From Arabidopsis thaliana (taxonomy: Eukaryota > Streptophyta > Magnoliopsida > Brassicales > Brassicaceae), in assembly GCF_000001735.4 (NCBI RefSeq), contig NC_003075.7:11595001-11659000 (forward strand): 64,000 nucleotides of DNA. The letters run 5' to 3'. Positions 10,156 to 21,566 of the stretch are shown here, in pieces (the first letter of the stretch is position 1; each line of letters starts with the position of its first letter). Below the pieces are notes generated by a model that saw nothing but the letters and a program-made list of their open reading frames with translations, did no database searches and was not told the origin of the DNA. A program made the translations under genes and the position numbers.

Positions 10156-13100
10156 ATGGCTTTAAAGGCGAAGAAAAGCTTAAGCGCGATATTTCGCTTT
10201 GCGATGAGAAACGCTGCCAAAACTGCCGAAGTTGAAGCCAAAGCCGTAGCCGGAGATTCTCTGATTTCAGACACTGGACCAGGTAATGTCTCTGCTATGC
10301 AGATTTCTCCCATTGAGCCATTTCAAAATTGAGACTTTCCTTGTTATTGTGGAACAGTGTCAATGTCTTTAATACCGGATTTTCTCTCATCGCTTAAGTC
10401 TCCGGAAGATTCTTCCAACATTGGTCAAGGTACCTCTTTCGTCTCTGCTAGTGGAATAAAGGAATCATTTTCGGAATTGCTTGCTTTTTTAGGCCTGGAT
10501 AATGTTTAAAAGTTGTCTCTTTTCAATTTGGTTCATCATGAATCTTAGTACCTTTGTGTAGATTTTGGTGAACCGGCACTTGCGGGTCAGGTCTCGTCTG
10601 CGTTAGATGGTATGTACACCTCGTGCTTGTTCTTTGTTTATGAGCTCTCTCTGTTGTCCATTTGGTAGTTTTTCTTTGGCACTGAGTGATGTAATGATTG
10701 TTCCAGTTAAATCTATTGGATATAATCTTCTTCGAGAAAGAAATGGCGAGAAAGTTTTTCCGAAGAACGTATTGGAAACCTTAGATTTACTGTCTAGGAA
10801 AGGTTGTTCGTCGCAAAAGCCAAAGCAGGCTTCACGTGGTAGGATGCTGACAGAAAATTACCAGAACAAACAGTCTGAGATTATGGAGAAGCTTGCCAAG
10901 GGATGTGTTCGGAAGTTGGGAACTGAGACTATGTTTGAGGTGTTGACTAAAATGGGGAAAGAAGCGGGTGAGAAAGAATACAATGCAATGACTAAACTTT
11001 GCATACAACGTGCGAGGAGAAGCAATGATGCAGAATATGCTCTTGATCAAATTGGGAAGGCTATTGAACATCTCAAAGAAATGAGACAGCTTGGATTCTC
11101 TATTGGAGAAGGAGCTTATGGCCCTTTTTTTAAGTACTTAGTTGATATGGAAATGGTAGCGGAGTTCCAAATTCTCAAGGATTTTATTAAGGAGGCATGT
11201 CCTGAGTCTTGTGGGAGACTTGTCTACTATGAAATGCTTCTTTGGATCCAAGTCAACGACGAAGAGAAGATCCACAAACTTTGCAATAAAGTTGATGATA
11301 GTGGGCTAAGTTTATCAATCCTACAAGGTATGCCACAGTACATGTATATTATGTTATTTTGGAATTCTGGTTTTTCATTTGTTCTACTCTCAAAGTAACC
11401 TTTTGGTCCTTGAAAACAGAATATTATTTGGTTGCACTGTGCGAGAAAGACAGTAAGGAAAATTTTCAGAAGCTGTTAGAAATTGTCGACATAACAACAG
11501 TATCTTCACCAGACGCATTGAAGAGCATATTTGGATACCTTGGAAAATCGCTGTTGGAGTCTGTTGCAATGAAGCTACTTTGGGAACTAAGAGACTGTCG
11601 TAAAGGTGAGATATCAATCAATCGAAATAATCTGGTGCTGTTTTACCAATCAATCGAAATAATCTGGTGCTGTTTTACCAATCAATCGAAATAATCTGGT
11701 GCTGTTTTACCGTATTGGTATTATGAATTTCTAAGGTGGATGCATATCTCAATATATAGTTGGAGTGACCAGTTCATATTTGATGCAAACTAAAAATGTT
11801 CGTTGATGACTCATTTTATTAGGATTGTAACATTGTTTCTTGCTATGTCCAGATGGAGTGGAGACAGTTTCAAATCTCATATTCAGCTATGCAACCTGCA
11901 TCCCAAATTCAACGGTGAGGACTTTCTATATATATTGCTTGCAAAATTATTGATGCGGTTGTTAACTCTGGTTTTTCCTTGTTTTGTTTTTAGAATATTT
12001 GCATCAAATTTTAACATTAGCATGGTGATTTTTGTTCATTGACAATGTTTCTTGCACCCAACTCTCGTCCTAGATCTTTTTTGGTATTGAAGTAGATATA
12101 ACTAGAGTGTGTTAAATCGCTTTGATCCCAAGCTTTCTGTGAGAAAGTAACGTGAATCCTTGATCCATTAAGACCTTCTAGCTAAATAATATCTCTCTTC
12201 TTAACTTTTGGTATTTAATTTCTTTAGTGTCGACCACATTTACATTGGCAATTGTTTCTTTCTCCCCGAGAATGAGAAATGATATATCCATGAGTTTTAA
12301 AATGTTGACATGATGTTTAATATACAATCCTATAGGTCTTGAGATTGTGAGGTCCCAACTTGCTTTTCATGTTGGGTATACCACAAAAACTTGGTCCATG
12401 TCCTTGAACCAACCAAATATTTGTTCTGAATCCTATGCCATTTTTTTAATGTACAAATTATAGTGAGTAGCTAATTAATTTATTCTTATTATTGCTCGGA
12501 AATGGTAGCAGACTCTATTTACAGAAAATGAGATTGAAATCACTCTCATCTTTTAAGTAGCGCTAAGCTGTTTAAGCTTCTTTTTAAGATAGCCTATAAC
12601 CCCTAACCGTCCATGTTCTTACATATTTTGGTGACTAAAGGTAGAGGATGCCATTTTCAAGTTTAACAAGTTGCATGAAGAACTAGATATCGTGCCTTCA
12701 TCTACATCTTATGAGAATCTTGTCAGTTATCTTTGTGGCTCAAATGAGGTATTTGTACGCTTCTGTCATTTTCAACTTTCATTTCCAATACTCTTCTGGC
12801 TCCATAGCTGACTAATGATAATTCCTCTGTGTTGTAGGTGGTCACTGCTCTTGATATAGTTGAAAATATGTGTGAAGCAGGTCTGGTAATATCAGCAAAC
12901 ATCCTGCACTCATTGTTACAGGCCATTGAGCAGATTCTTGAGTTTAATTTGGTACGGCCTCCTTTTGCTCGAAGCATGTTCCTTGGATTTCGTCCCAATC
13001 TTTTTGTTGACTGACTTTATCAGTTCTAAATACAATAACACAGCTAATTTTAGGCTGGTCATTGATATGCTCTTGATTGATCATTGACATTGTCTTTCTC

Positions 13101-15651
13101 ATACTCATGTTAAACAGAGTTGCGTTTGATCATACATTTTCTGTTTCAGGTGCAAAGAATCTATTCAATAATGAGCAACAAGAGTGTGAAGCCAAATAGT
13201 GAGACTTTCAGGAAATCTATAAATTTGTGCATAAGAATCAAAGATGTAAGTTATTTCTAATTCTATCAGCTTAAGTTCCTTCCGGTTGTGAACTTTGTTT
13301 TATAGACTCTAGCAATGAAGTATGAATATGCTGTTTCTCACAGAACTTTTTGTTATCCAACCATAACAATTTGCTATCAACCTATTGGTTCCGTGCAGTT
13401 TGAAGGTGCATATAACATGCTTGGTAATTTAAAGAATTTCAATTTGGCACCGAACTCTAGCATGTACAATTCTATAATGGCAGGATATTTCCGGGAGGTA
13501 ATATCTTAAGCTCTCTTTTCCATTTTTCCTTGTCTCACCTATCATAGGATCCACCAACTATCGTCTTAGTGTTATCCATATATTCCTTTAGTCATTAATG
13601 TTGAAATATGCATGGAAATTTGTTGCAACATGCAAAGAACCATGTCTCGTGTAAATTTCTATTGTAGCATTGATGTATATCGGTTAGGCAGGTAGCTGTT
13701 GTCAAACAATTGATATAGTTTTAGACCTTATCTGAAATTATTGGCAAATTCTAGAACGATGGATAGGTCATATCTGTTTCTTCCGTATTGTCGCTTGAGT
13801 CGTTTTTTACTGACATTTTTGTATGGTTTTGAAGAAAAAAGTGAACAGTGCCTTAAAGGTCCTCAAGGAAATGAAAGAAGCTGATGTTAAACCTGATTCG
13901 GTGACTTTTAGCTATCTAATAAACTATTGTGGCGAGGAGGCGACTATTGCGAAGGTAATAATACTGTATTTCACTGATATTTTACCTGGTCCGAGTCTTT
14001 TCTTGTTCTTCTAATCTTGAAGTCGAGTACCTTATGACACTGTCTCTGTTGTTGTTGTGTTGTCAGTTGTTACCCATTGATACATACATAAATAATGCTA
14101 GGTTATGAGAGAAATATTATGAGGAGATGATATACATACATAACCTGTGTTTTTTTTGCCTATTCAAAGTATTATAAGGAGATGAAGCAAGCAGGAGTTG
14201 AAGTTAATAAGCACGTTTACATGTCCCTTGTTAAAGCATATGCATCATGCGGACAGTTTGAAAAGGCAAAACAGGTAAGCATGCGTATTATATGTTCTTT
14301 CAAAAGTTCTCGAATGATTATATTCATGATTTAGTGTAAGAGCTCAAGCTTCTTTGTTACTTTAGGTGCTCATGGACCTGGAAGTTCCGGCTAAGGATCA
14401 CAATGAGCTGAAAAGTGTACTTATATCTGCTCTGGCATCAAATGGAAATATAACAGAGGCTTTAAGTATTTATGAAGAAATGAAGAAACTCCGCTGCCCC
14501 GTAGAGCCAAAAGCTATCTTATCTCTTATAGTAAGTTTGAAGTTTGTACTTCAGTCATATTTTTTTCTCGTTAATTAGCCGACTAGTAGTGAATTAATAA
14601 TAACATAACGTGTTGCAATGACCTCAAATTATTTTTCTGTAGGAGAACTCTGATTCAAACGCAGAGCTGGGAACGTTGGTTGAACTCACTCATGAGCTGC
14701 GTGATTCTAAATTTTGGATAGATGGTTTCTTCAAAATTATCGTGTTTGCTGTTCGCAACAATAGATCAAGGTACGGTGAATTATGCGTGTTCTTTGTTTA
14801 GTTTACTTGTACACCATTGTTAGTTATCCTGTGCTTTATTCAACCTCTTTTGTGTAGCTCTATTCTGGATTTGTTAGAGCAGACCAAAAACCACTTGTCC
14901 AAGGATGACGTCGGTGTGGAATATTGGTTTGAAGAGGTCTGATTTTACTTCTCTCATACGTTTTCAAAAACATTACAAGCTTTTCACAAACTTTACATGC
15001 TTTTCACTTGTTCGTATTGTCAACTGATATACTATAACCTCAAGATTTCTCATATGTAGACTCGACGAAATCTTGGAAAATTCTGGTGTGTATTATTCTC
15101 TTAACTCTTGGCATCTTATTGTTGAAATCAGGTGTTTAAGTCAATAGCGGAAACAGAGTCTAGTGATGTGAAGGTAGGGCTGGACTTGGTGAGTTTTATG
15201 AAAGAAGAGCTTGAGTTATGTCCTTCAAGAAAATGTCTGGATTTTCTTCTACATGCTTGTGTCAATGCCAAAGATAAGCAGAGCGCTCTACTGGTATGGG
15301 AAGAGTACCAATGTGCAGAACTTCCTTACAATGTCATCAACTATTTAAGGCAAGAGCTCTTTTATCTCCTACATTTAAAAGTACGATTTTGTAATTTTCT
15401 TAGTAGAAAGTTTTCTTCTGGTGAGAGAGTGATGTATAATGAGTTCTTGGTTTATATGTTTTCACAGGATGTATCAGGTTCTAGTAGCTGCAGGAGATTC
15501 GAAAAGTGCAGAGGCAATAGTATCAAAGATTCCTAATGATGATAAAGATGTCAAATGTATAATTAAAGAAAGCCGTATTGTATTTACTCCAAAACTGAAG
15601 AAGAAAAAGAAAAAGTCTAAACAGAAAGGATTATCTCTTCAAGCAAAGTAG
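10156..15651 (+). CDS. Pentatricopeptide repeat (PPR) protein, 843 residues, 17 exons
   Basis: PPR proteins bind organelle RNA through helical repeats. My model has exons 10156-10282, 10358-10429, 10562-10609, 10707-11327, 11420-11605, 11853-11914, 12641-12748, 12838-12951, 13150-13245, 13399-13497, 13835-13954, 14170-14274, 14366-14530, 14643-14770, 14858-14936, 15132-15349 and 15468-15651. All phases join to 843 residues. The N terminus (MALKAKKSLSAIFRFAMRNA) is basic and amphipathic, as in a mitochondrial presequence. Repeat-like segments include ALKVLKEMKEADVKPDSVTF and ALSIYEEMKKLRCP. The C terminus ends in a lysine run. The high intron number is unusual, as most plant PPR genes have few introns. 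Intron 16 is GC-AG. I believe this is At4g21880; the RNA target is unknown to me. Confidence 0.93.
11616..11711 (+). repeat. Three perfect 32-bp tandem copies in a PPR gene intron
   Basis: A 32-bp unit beginning AATCAATCGAAATAATCTGG starts at 11616, 11648 and 11680 with no visible mismatch, suggesting a recent expansion. It begins 10 bases after the donor of intron 5 (11606). Confidence 0.95.
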
Positions 15652-15757
15652 GATGATTGGTTAAAAGGCCCACATTGTATGAGATTTTGTACAGAAGTGA
15701 ACATGATTGCCACCATAATGGCTAAGTTTTCTTTAATTCTAATGCTTATCACAACAT

Positions 15758-17674
15758 TTAGACAAGTCTTCTTATGTATACAACCCCGAGGATGAAGCTG
15801 TTGCTGTAACAGGGAAAATTGCTGGACTTTCCACAAGACCTTACAGGTGAACGGAAAGGGTTAGGAGCAACCGGATGAGAGAAATTCAGCCCTGCGTTGC
15901 GCGAAACTGTCTTTGCATTTCCACAAGCTTCTTCTCTCTTATCAGTGAAGAAACAGGGGATGCCCGTATTGTTCACCGCCTCAACCGCTCCTGCCCAGCT
16001 TGAGTACCCATCCAGGTCACAGTTCAAGGCTACAATGATATCCGGTGAAGTCAGGTATGTTACCTCGTCTTGGTGCAAACCTTACACAAAGCTCACCTTA
16101 ACTCTACTGTTTGTTGTTGAGGTGGTTGCTATTGTACCAGATAAGTCAGATGGAACTTCAGGTCCGATCATTATGATCTGCACGGTTCCTAAACCATTAA
16201 GCAAGTGATTGATCTCTGCAAATGCTTTGATCCAGTCGAGTTCTCGTTCTGGACCTAAGTAATGGACAGTCACTTCTTTCCCTTTCAGCAACAGATTCTT
16301 GGGATGGTTGCTTACTGATGTTAATATGTGGTAAAGTGTTAAAGGGTAACAGAGAATGTCATAAACAAGGCTTGACCGTGGTAGACACAGTAAATCATAG
16401 TAGTCTGACCAATCTGACAAGAGGATCATACCCGGGGAACGCCCGTTGTTCAGATTCTGTATCGGTAAATCTTGTGGATAATCCCCGTCCTCTAGCCCTC
16501 TCCATGATTCAGATTGTGCCTCTGTGGAAAAACACTGTAAGAGTCCAAAAGGTTGGTGGGAATAGCAACTGCATTGTCTTCTCCACATTCCCTTCTTATG
16601 GATGCCTAAAGATCCAAGCCATTAGGTTCTCAGCATAACACGAGAAAGTGAAGATCTTTATCTTGAGCTCCTCTTCTCTACTCATCATAGCTTCATAGAG
16701 ACTACAAACACTCCGGTGCATCTCTCGCCAATGCCGTTTCTCGCAGTCTAAACCACAGTATATGGTTGCACGGCAATGGCTACAACAAACAGACTCATCT
16801 TTATGAATAGCTTTCTCACACATTGTGCACTGTCTTAAACCCGCTTCTCCACCTTGACCAACTCGCAGATTGATCATGCGGTCATGCCTGAAACTATTTC
16901 CAACTCGTCATCTTCGCGCTTCTGTTCATATGATTGACCTGGAGGATGTGAGACCGTAACAGCAACAAAATCATGACCTTTACCCATCTCTGATGGCCAC
17001 TGAACATCGACAGTCTCAATAAAAGGTGAAAACTTTATCATCCTTGGCAATCCCCTGACTTGCTTCTCCTCTTGAAGCAGCAAAGGATGAACCAAAGAGA
17101 GAGCTTTCATCACAGCAAACACAAGCCTAAGCTCTTCAAGTGTCGGGCTTCTGAACTGGAGCTCACCAGAGGTCATACACCGCGCAACATCCATAATCGG
17201 AAACCGATCAGTTCCAGAAACTTCTAAAGACAAAGACTTAACCATCCTCTTGTTAGAAGGAAGCATCAATGACTCAAGCTCATAAGTAACTCTAAAGACC
17301 TCAACATTAGGATCTCTAGCCATTTCCCATGAATCACCATCAGTCATTTTCAGTGCATAGCTCATGGACCTATACATATAGATTGCTATATCACCACCAT
17401 CACCTCCTATGAACTGAACACATTGAAAAGGCTGTCTCTTTCCCGACCAATCTGAGTCTTTGCCAACCCGAACACCGAATAAATGACCTGGTCTGAGCCT
17501 CTTCCATGGCTCACTACTGTATAAAGAAGCTGAAGCTCTAAATATAGATTGAATAATGTTGGAAGATATACCTTCAACTATCATCAAGCAAACACCGGAT
17601 CCAGGTCCAAGACCCGGACCTGACCCGAATTGTTCCTGAAACCTACCAAATAAGTTCTTCAAATGCAAATCCAT
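15758..17674 (-). pseudogene. MYND zinc-finger protein gene broken by two frameshifts and a stop
   Basis: Reading from the ATG at 17674, the first frame gives 266 residues ending in GMTA and a TGA at 16874. The next frame overlaps it and carries a textbook MYND zinc finger, CTMC...CCSHC...YCGLDCEKRHW, ending at 16596. A third frame (16588-16082) carries the conserved C-terminal domain (KNLLLKGKEVTVHYLGPE), stops at a TAA (16084-16082), and continues in the same frame beyond it to 15758 (LTSPDIIVALNCDLDGYSSW). All four parts are collinear with one plant family of intact MYND/MSS51-like proteins that I recall (related to At4g27020 and At1g70160). Lesions are therefore near 16875-16890, near 16605 and at 16082-16084. 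No intron with usable splice sites bridges them. The 266-residue N-terminal frame could still be expressed and may be what is annotated as At4g21890. Confidence 0.8.
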
Positions 17675-18430
17675 TCTTGAAACTTCCCCACCAATGAGTC
17701 AGATCTGAGTGAAAACAAAGCTAACTTTGAAATGATCTAATCCTACAAGAACGCAGGAAAAAAGTATTGGTATCAGACAATAACTGGAAAATATCGAACT
17801 TTTTGTAAAACCCAGAAGAGTTTTTGCATTTGGGTACTGTGATTTGAATTTCAGAAGAAGATATGCAATGGTTTCGCAGTTAAACGGTCGTGACCGACAA
17901 AAGTCAAGAGTAGAGAGTAGAACAACTTTTTATAAACGAAAGATTGGACGGTCATAAATATTTCGTTTGTTTTTTTGTTAAAAAAATTTTCGTTTGTTAT
18001 TTTAGTTCAAGGGATTAATTTGTAGCCGTAGGCAAGAAAAACAAATATTGGCTACTATGGATTCGATAATAGTTTATTACCACATTTTTTCGTATTTGTG
18101 AGTGTTTCGTATTTTCTATCAATAGTCTTGAAAATGTTTGGCTTCCACGGTGCAAATTAATATTGAGTAGTAACAGTTAATGTGGCTAAATTAAACTCTT
18201 CAATCAATCAACTCGATTATTATAGCCTTAATAGTTGCCAGCTCTAGGTTTATTTGATGGAGTCAGTTTAGAAGAAGAGATTAAAAACAAATGTTTGCAA
18301 ACCAGAAGAACAAAGGGTATCATAAAAGACAACATTGAGGTCTGTATAATAAGCACTGAAAGAGAGACAACACAAAATATAATGGGGTTTGTTACATATC
18401 CCCAAAACAACCGAATAGAGTTCTAACTAT
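17675..18430. other. Spacer upstream of the MYND gene and downstream of the AT-hook gene
   Basis: 5' flank of the MYND locus, with homopolymer T tracts near 17970. No gene is seen apart from the coding-like segment at 18428-18499 listed separately. Confidence 0.6.
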
Positions 18431-18499
18431 TGCACTGATGGAGTAGCTTCTTCTTCCATATTGGTATCTACCTTCTTGTCTTGTCCTTCAAAAAAGTTC
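18428..18499 (-). other. Coding-like segment in the 3' region of the AT-hook gene
   Basis: On the minus strand, after a TTTATAG acceptor-like sequence, one frame reads VNFFEGQDKKVDTNMEEEAT and then PSVQ followed by TAG. Its acidic, charged composition matches the C-terminal half of the adjacent AT-hook protein. It may be an alternative last exon, or a remnant of a longer C terminus cut off by the present TAA at 18525-18523. A donor to join it is not clear; the candidate GT in TTGAGTGTAGAC would give an intron under 70 nt. Confidence 0.35.
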
Positions 18500-18522
18500 A
18501 CTATAAATTAAAGCCAGAGGTT

Positions 18523-19242
18523 TTATAGATCAGGCGCCTCTGTTGTAGAGATGTTGTTGTCTACACTCAATGTTGTCTTGTTTCCAAGCTCTAGATGTAA
18601 TAGCTCCTCTGGCAACTTCTCTCCTTGACGAACTGGTTCCTCTTCCATAAGATCGAATCCATGACTCCCACCAGTTGTTTTCTGTTGTTCTGTCTCTTTC
18701 GGTACCAAGACAAGATTTGGTTGAGCAGTCATCATCATTGTGCCTGGAGTTGGAAAAAACTCCACTAACCGAGTGTCAGCTTGTCCTTCAATGACTCCAT
18801 CTTCATCCTTCGTAGCTTCCTTCGCTTGGCCATTGGTCGCTTGTGGAACTACGACCAAAGCTCGAGAGGATTCAGAAATATCCATGTCAGTAGTAGTGAC
18901 AGCAGCATCTTGCATTGGTTGATCAGTAGGGAAAGAATGATCGGTTTGGTTGTTCTTGATATCTTCTCTTCCGTACATTTTAACAAGAGGAGCCACGTCG
19001 TTTTCTGGAGTGATCGGAGTGACTCTGCCCCGTATGAACACGAGACCTCTGAGTTGGGTGTCACTGTCTTTAACCTTAACGTTAAGGAGATAGCCTGCGT
19101 CGAAAGATCCTTCGATTACACCAGTAACCACCTTACCTACCAAATTCATGTCCGGTTTTGGAGTTGAGTTTTCATCTTTGCGCGGTCGACCTCTTTTTCG
19201 CTTCGCCAAGCCATCATTAGAAGAAGGAGGAGGTGAGTTCAT
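18523..19242 (-). CDS. AT-hook DNA-binding protein, 239 residues
   Basis: The reading frame opens with an ATG at 19242 and ends at TAA 18525-18523. The N terminus holds a canonical AT-hook, KRKRGRPRKDE (about residues 13-23), which binds the minor groove of AT-rich DNA, so a nuclear role is likely. After it comes a conserved block, GKVVTGVIEGSFDAGYLLNV, found in a plant AT-hook family (I recall At5g54930). The C-terminal half is acidic and low in structure, with a RLVEFFPTP motif. The coding exon begins at about 19272 after a TATGTAG acceptor. A plausible untranslated first exon ends at a CAGAG/GTAAAC donor near 19910, so there is a leader intron of about 640 bp. Probably At4g21895. Confidence 0.85.
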   Translation of the reverse strand: MNSPPPSSNDGLAKRKRGRPRKDENSTPKPDMNLVGKVVTGVIEGSFDAGYLLNVKVKDSDTQLRGLVFIRGRVTPITPENDVAPLVKMYGREDIKNNQTDHSFPTDQPMQDAAVTTTDMDISESSRALVVVPQATNGQAKEATKDEDGVIEGQADTRLVEFFPTPGTMMMTAQPNLVLVPKETEQQKTTGGSHGFDLMEEEPVRQGEKLPEELLHLELGNKTTLSVDNNISTTEAPDL

Positions 19243-20099
19243 GATGTCTTGATTCTGCTGATTCAACCTTCTACATAAAACCAAAACCAAGAAATGTGAT
19301 TTTGTTAAGTTTCAAACTATCATAATTTATTTGCATTGAATAGCTCCTAAATAATAAATGAACAGACAAAATATTTAGTTCAATACACAAACACAAATGT
19401 AGATTGTTACATTAGTGCAAAAAAAATCTAGGATTTCAGACTAATCCAATCTAATAATTGTTTTAATATGAATTTGAAATTATCAAAGACAGAAACGAAG
19501 TTTAAACAGCGACACCAAACGAAAAAAATGAAATTATGAAACTGACTTCCATCCAAATAAGAAAAATCGCTGTAGCAACTATAAAGACTAAAGAGATTCT
19601 CATGGACAATCTCGAGGACACACATATTTACACTAGAATTATCAAAAACCTAGTGTCTAAATAACATTAAAGTGAAGATTCAAATCCATAAAACGAGAAA
19701 AAAACGGATCAAACCTCTATATTAAACAAGAGAAAGAACCAGAATAAAATCGAGAAAACATCAAATAAACTGAATCTAATAAAATTCAAAACGTGGATTC
19801 AGAATTATCATGACTTAGAAATGATCATACAAATGAAAATTTTCCCGAGAGAAACACTAGCGAGTCTGATGTTATCCCAAAAAAAAGCACGGTTAGATAT
19901 TGGTTTACCTCTGACCACGCGACGCAAAAACCACACGAAATGGTTCTTCGAAAACTCAGAAAATTCTCAGACGCGTGAACATGTGAGTGAGAGAGAGTGT
20001 GTATTTATAATGTTTCTTCGGCTACGTTGTTCAAGTTTTTGCTTTCTTGCGGTTTCTCTTTGGCGTCTCTCTCCTTTTCGTACCTTCTCAAGTTAATTA

Positions 20100-21566
20100 G
20101 TAGCCTAATATGGGCTTTTAATGGCCTTTTTCTCAAGCATTGAAGATTTTTCTTTAATTTTATCTTTGTTTGTATGTATCCAAATTTAAAACCAAGTCTC
20201 TCATTTTTATTAAGTTTGTTCCTAATATTGATATTTACTTTTGTATGATACTATATGCCAAAAGTAATTTTACATATTAACAGGATGGTAAGATTATAAT
20301 TGAAAAGAAAAGCTATAAAAATAATGCTAAATATACGGGACGAGAAATATTGATTCAACTGTCATTTTACGATATTACCAAAAACAAAATGTTAGTCGTT
20401 TGGTCGGAGCATTTACTTAAATTTGGTGTATCTATTAATGTTACACCATTATTTAGTTTCAATAGTTTAAATATATTATATTGCATAATTTGCATTCATT
20501 ATTTACTGTCAATAGTTTCACTTTTGCTACTTTTAACAGTTTCGTTATACATTCTGTTTATTGATTTAACCAAAAAAACAAAATTTGTCACTTTGGAAAT
20601 GTCACAAATTAGTCGTTTAGTCAGAAAATGTTATTTTAGCGTGTCCATTATTTAGTTGCAATGGCTTTAATATATTACTTGAATCATTAATTACATTAAA
20701 TAGTTTGAATTTGTTACTTTTAACCGTTTCGTTATAATTTTTTTTAATGATTTAATAAAAAAAAAATAGTTACTTTGGAAATATCATAAGTTAGTCGTTT
20801 AGTCGAAAATTGACTTAAAATCTAAATTTTCCCACTAACACATCATCATTATTTAATTTCATAAGTTTTCATATTTCACTTCAACCGTTACGTTACGAAT
20901 GTTATTAATTTTTTTGAAAAAGGTTTGATATAGTATTACTTCATATCATTTTACTTAGTAAACATACTTTTAATAAATACTACATCATTTAACTTTTTTT
21001 TTTTTTTTTGTGAAAGAACGTGAAATTTATTGAGAAATGTAGACCAATAATTGACTGACATAAAAGAATTTAAAGGAACAAATGAGAAGTAATAAAATTA
21101 TGTTAGTAAGTAAAATGACATGATTTAACATCTATTTGGAAGGATCAGTGGATAAGTTCGTTGGATACAAGCTCACTCATGAGAAACACCAAAGCCGAAA
21201 CCCATGGCCAAAAACTAGCCGAACAACAGAACTGAACTTTGGGACGAGCAAATTTTCACCATTTCTCAGGTCGATTTTACCACCTGAAATGCTACTGTTA
21301 AGTTTTTTACTTTTCTATATTTTTCTCTTGGCTCGAATTAGAAACTGAAACTGGAAACATCTCTATTTCAATTTTAAAAAAAAAAAGGGACAAGTGAGGA
21401 TTCTTTTTCATTTGCTTTAACTCTACCAAAAGGGAGATAGAAAAAAAAAAGACTAATCAATGGTGAAAAACTGATTCGAGTTCTAACATCTGACGGTGGA
21501 AAATTGGCTCTTTGAACATAATCGTCAAAGACTGCTCAAATGATACTTAAGACAAATAGAGTGAAT
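20100..21566. other. AT-rich spacer with degenerate tandem repeats
   Basis: No gene is visible. The repeats at 20390-20890 are listed separately. The rest is AT-rich, with long T runs near 20995-21010 and A runs near 21375. Confidence 0.65.
20390..20890. repeat. Degenerate tandem repeats of about 180-220 bp
   Basis: The string TTAGTCGTTT(G/A)GTC recurs near 20393, 20610 and 20792. Each copy is followed after 40-60 bp by CCATTATTTAGTT or similar. A CTTTTAACNGTTTCGTTATA segment precedes the second and third copies. Spacing is about 217 and 182 bp, so the copies have diverged with indels. There is no coding potential. Confidence 0.6.

Noticed and set aside
14100..14180. Possible duplicated exon start (ATTATGAGGAGATGA before exon 12)
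   Set aside because: Similarity to the exon 12 start is only about 15 bases, with no splice site or frame continuity.
18228..18426. Overlapping open frames on both strands beside the AT-hook gene
   Set aside because: Short, low-complexity and in the 3' flank; the nearby VNFFEGQDKK segment is the only coding-like part and is reported separately.
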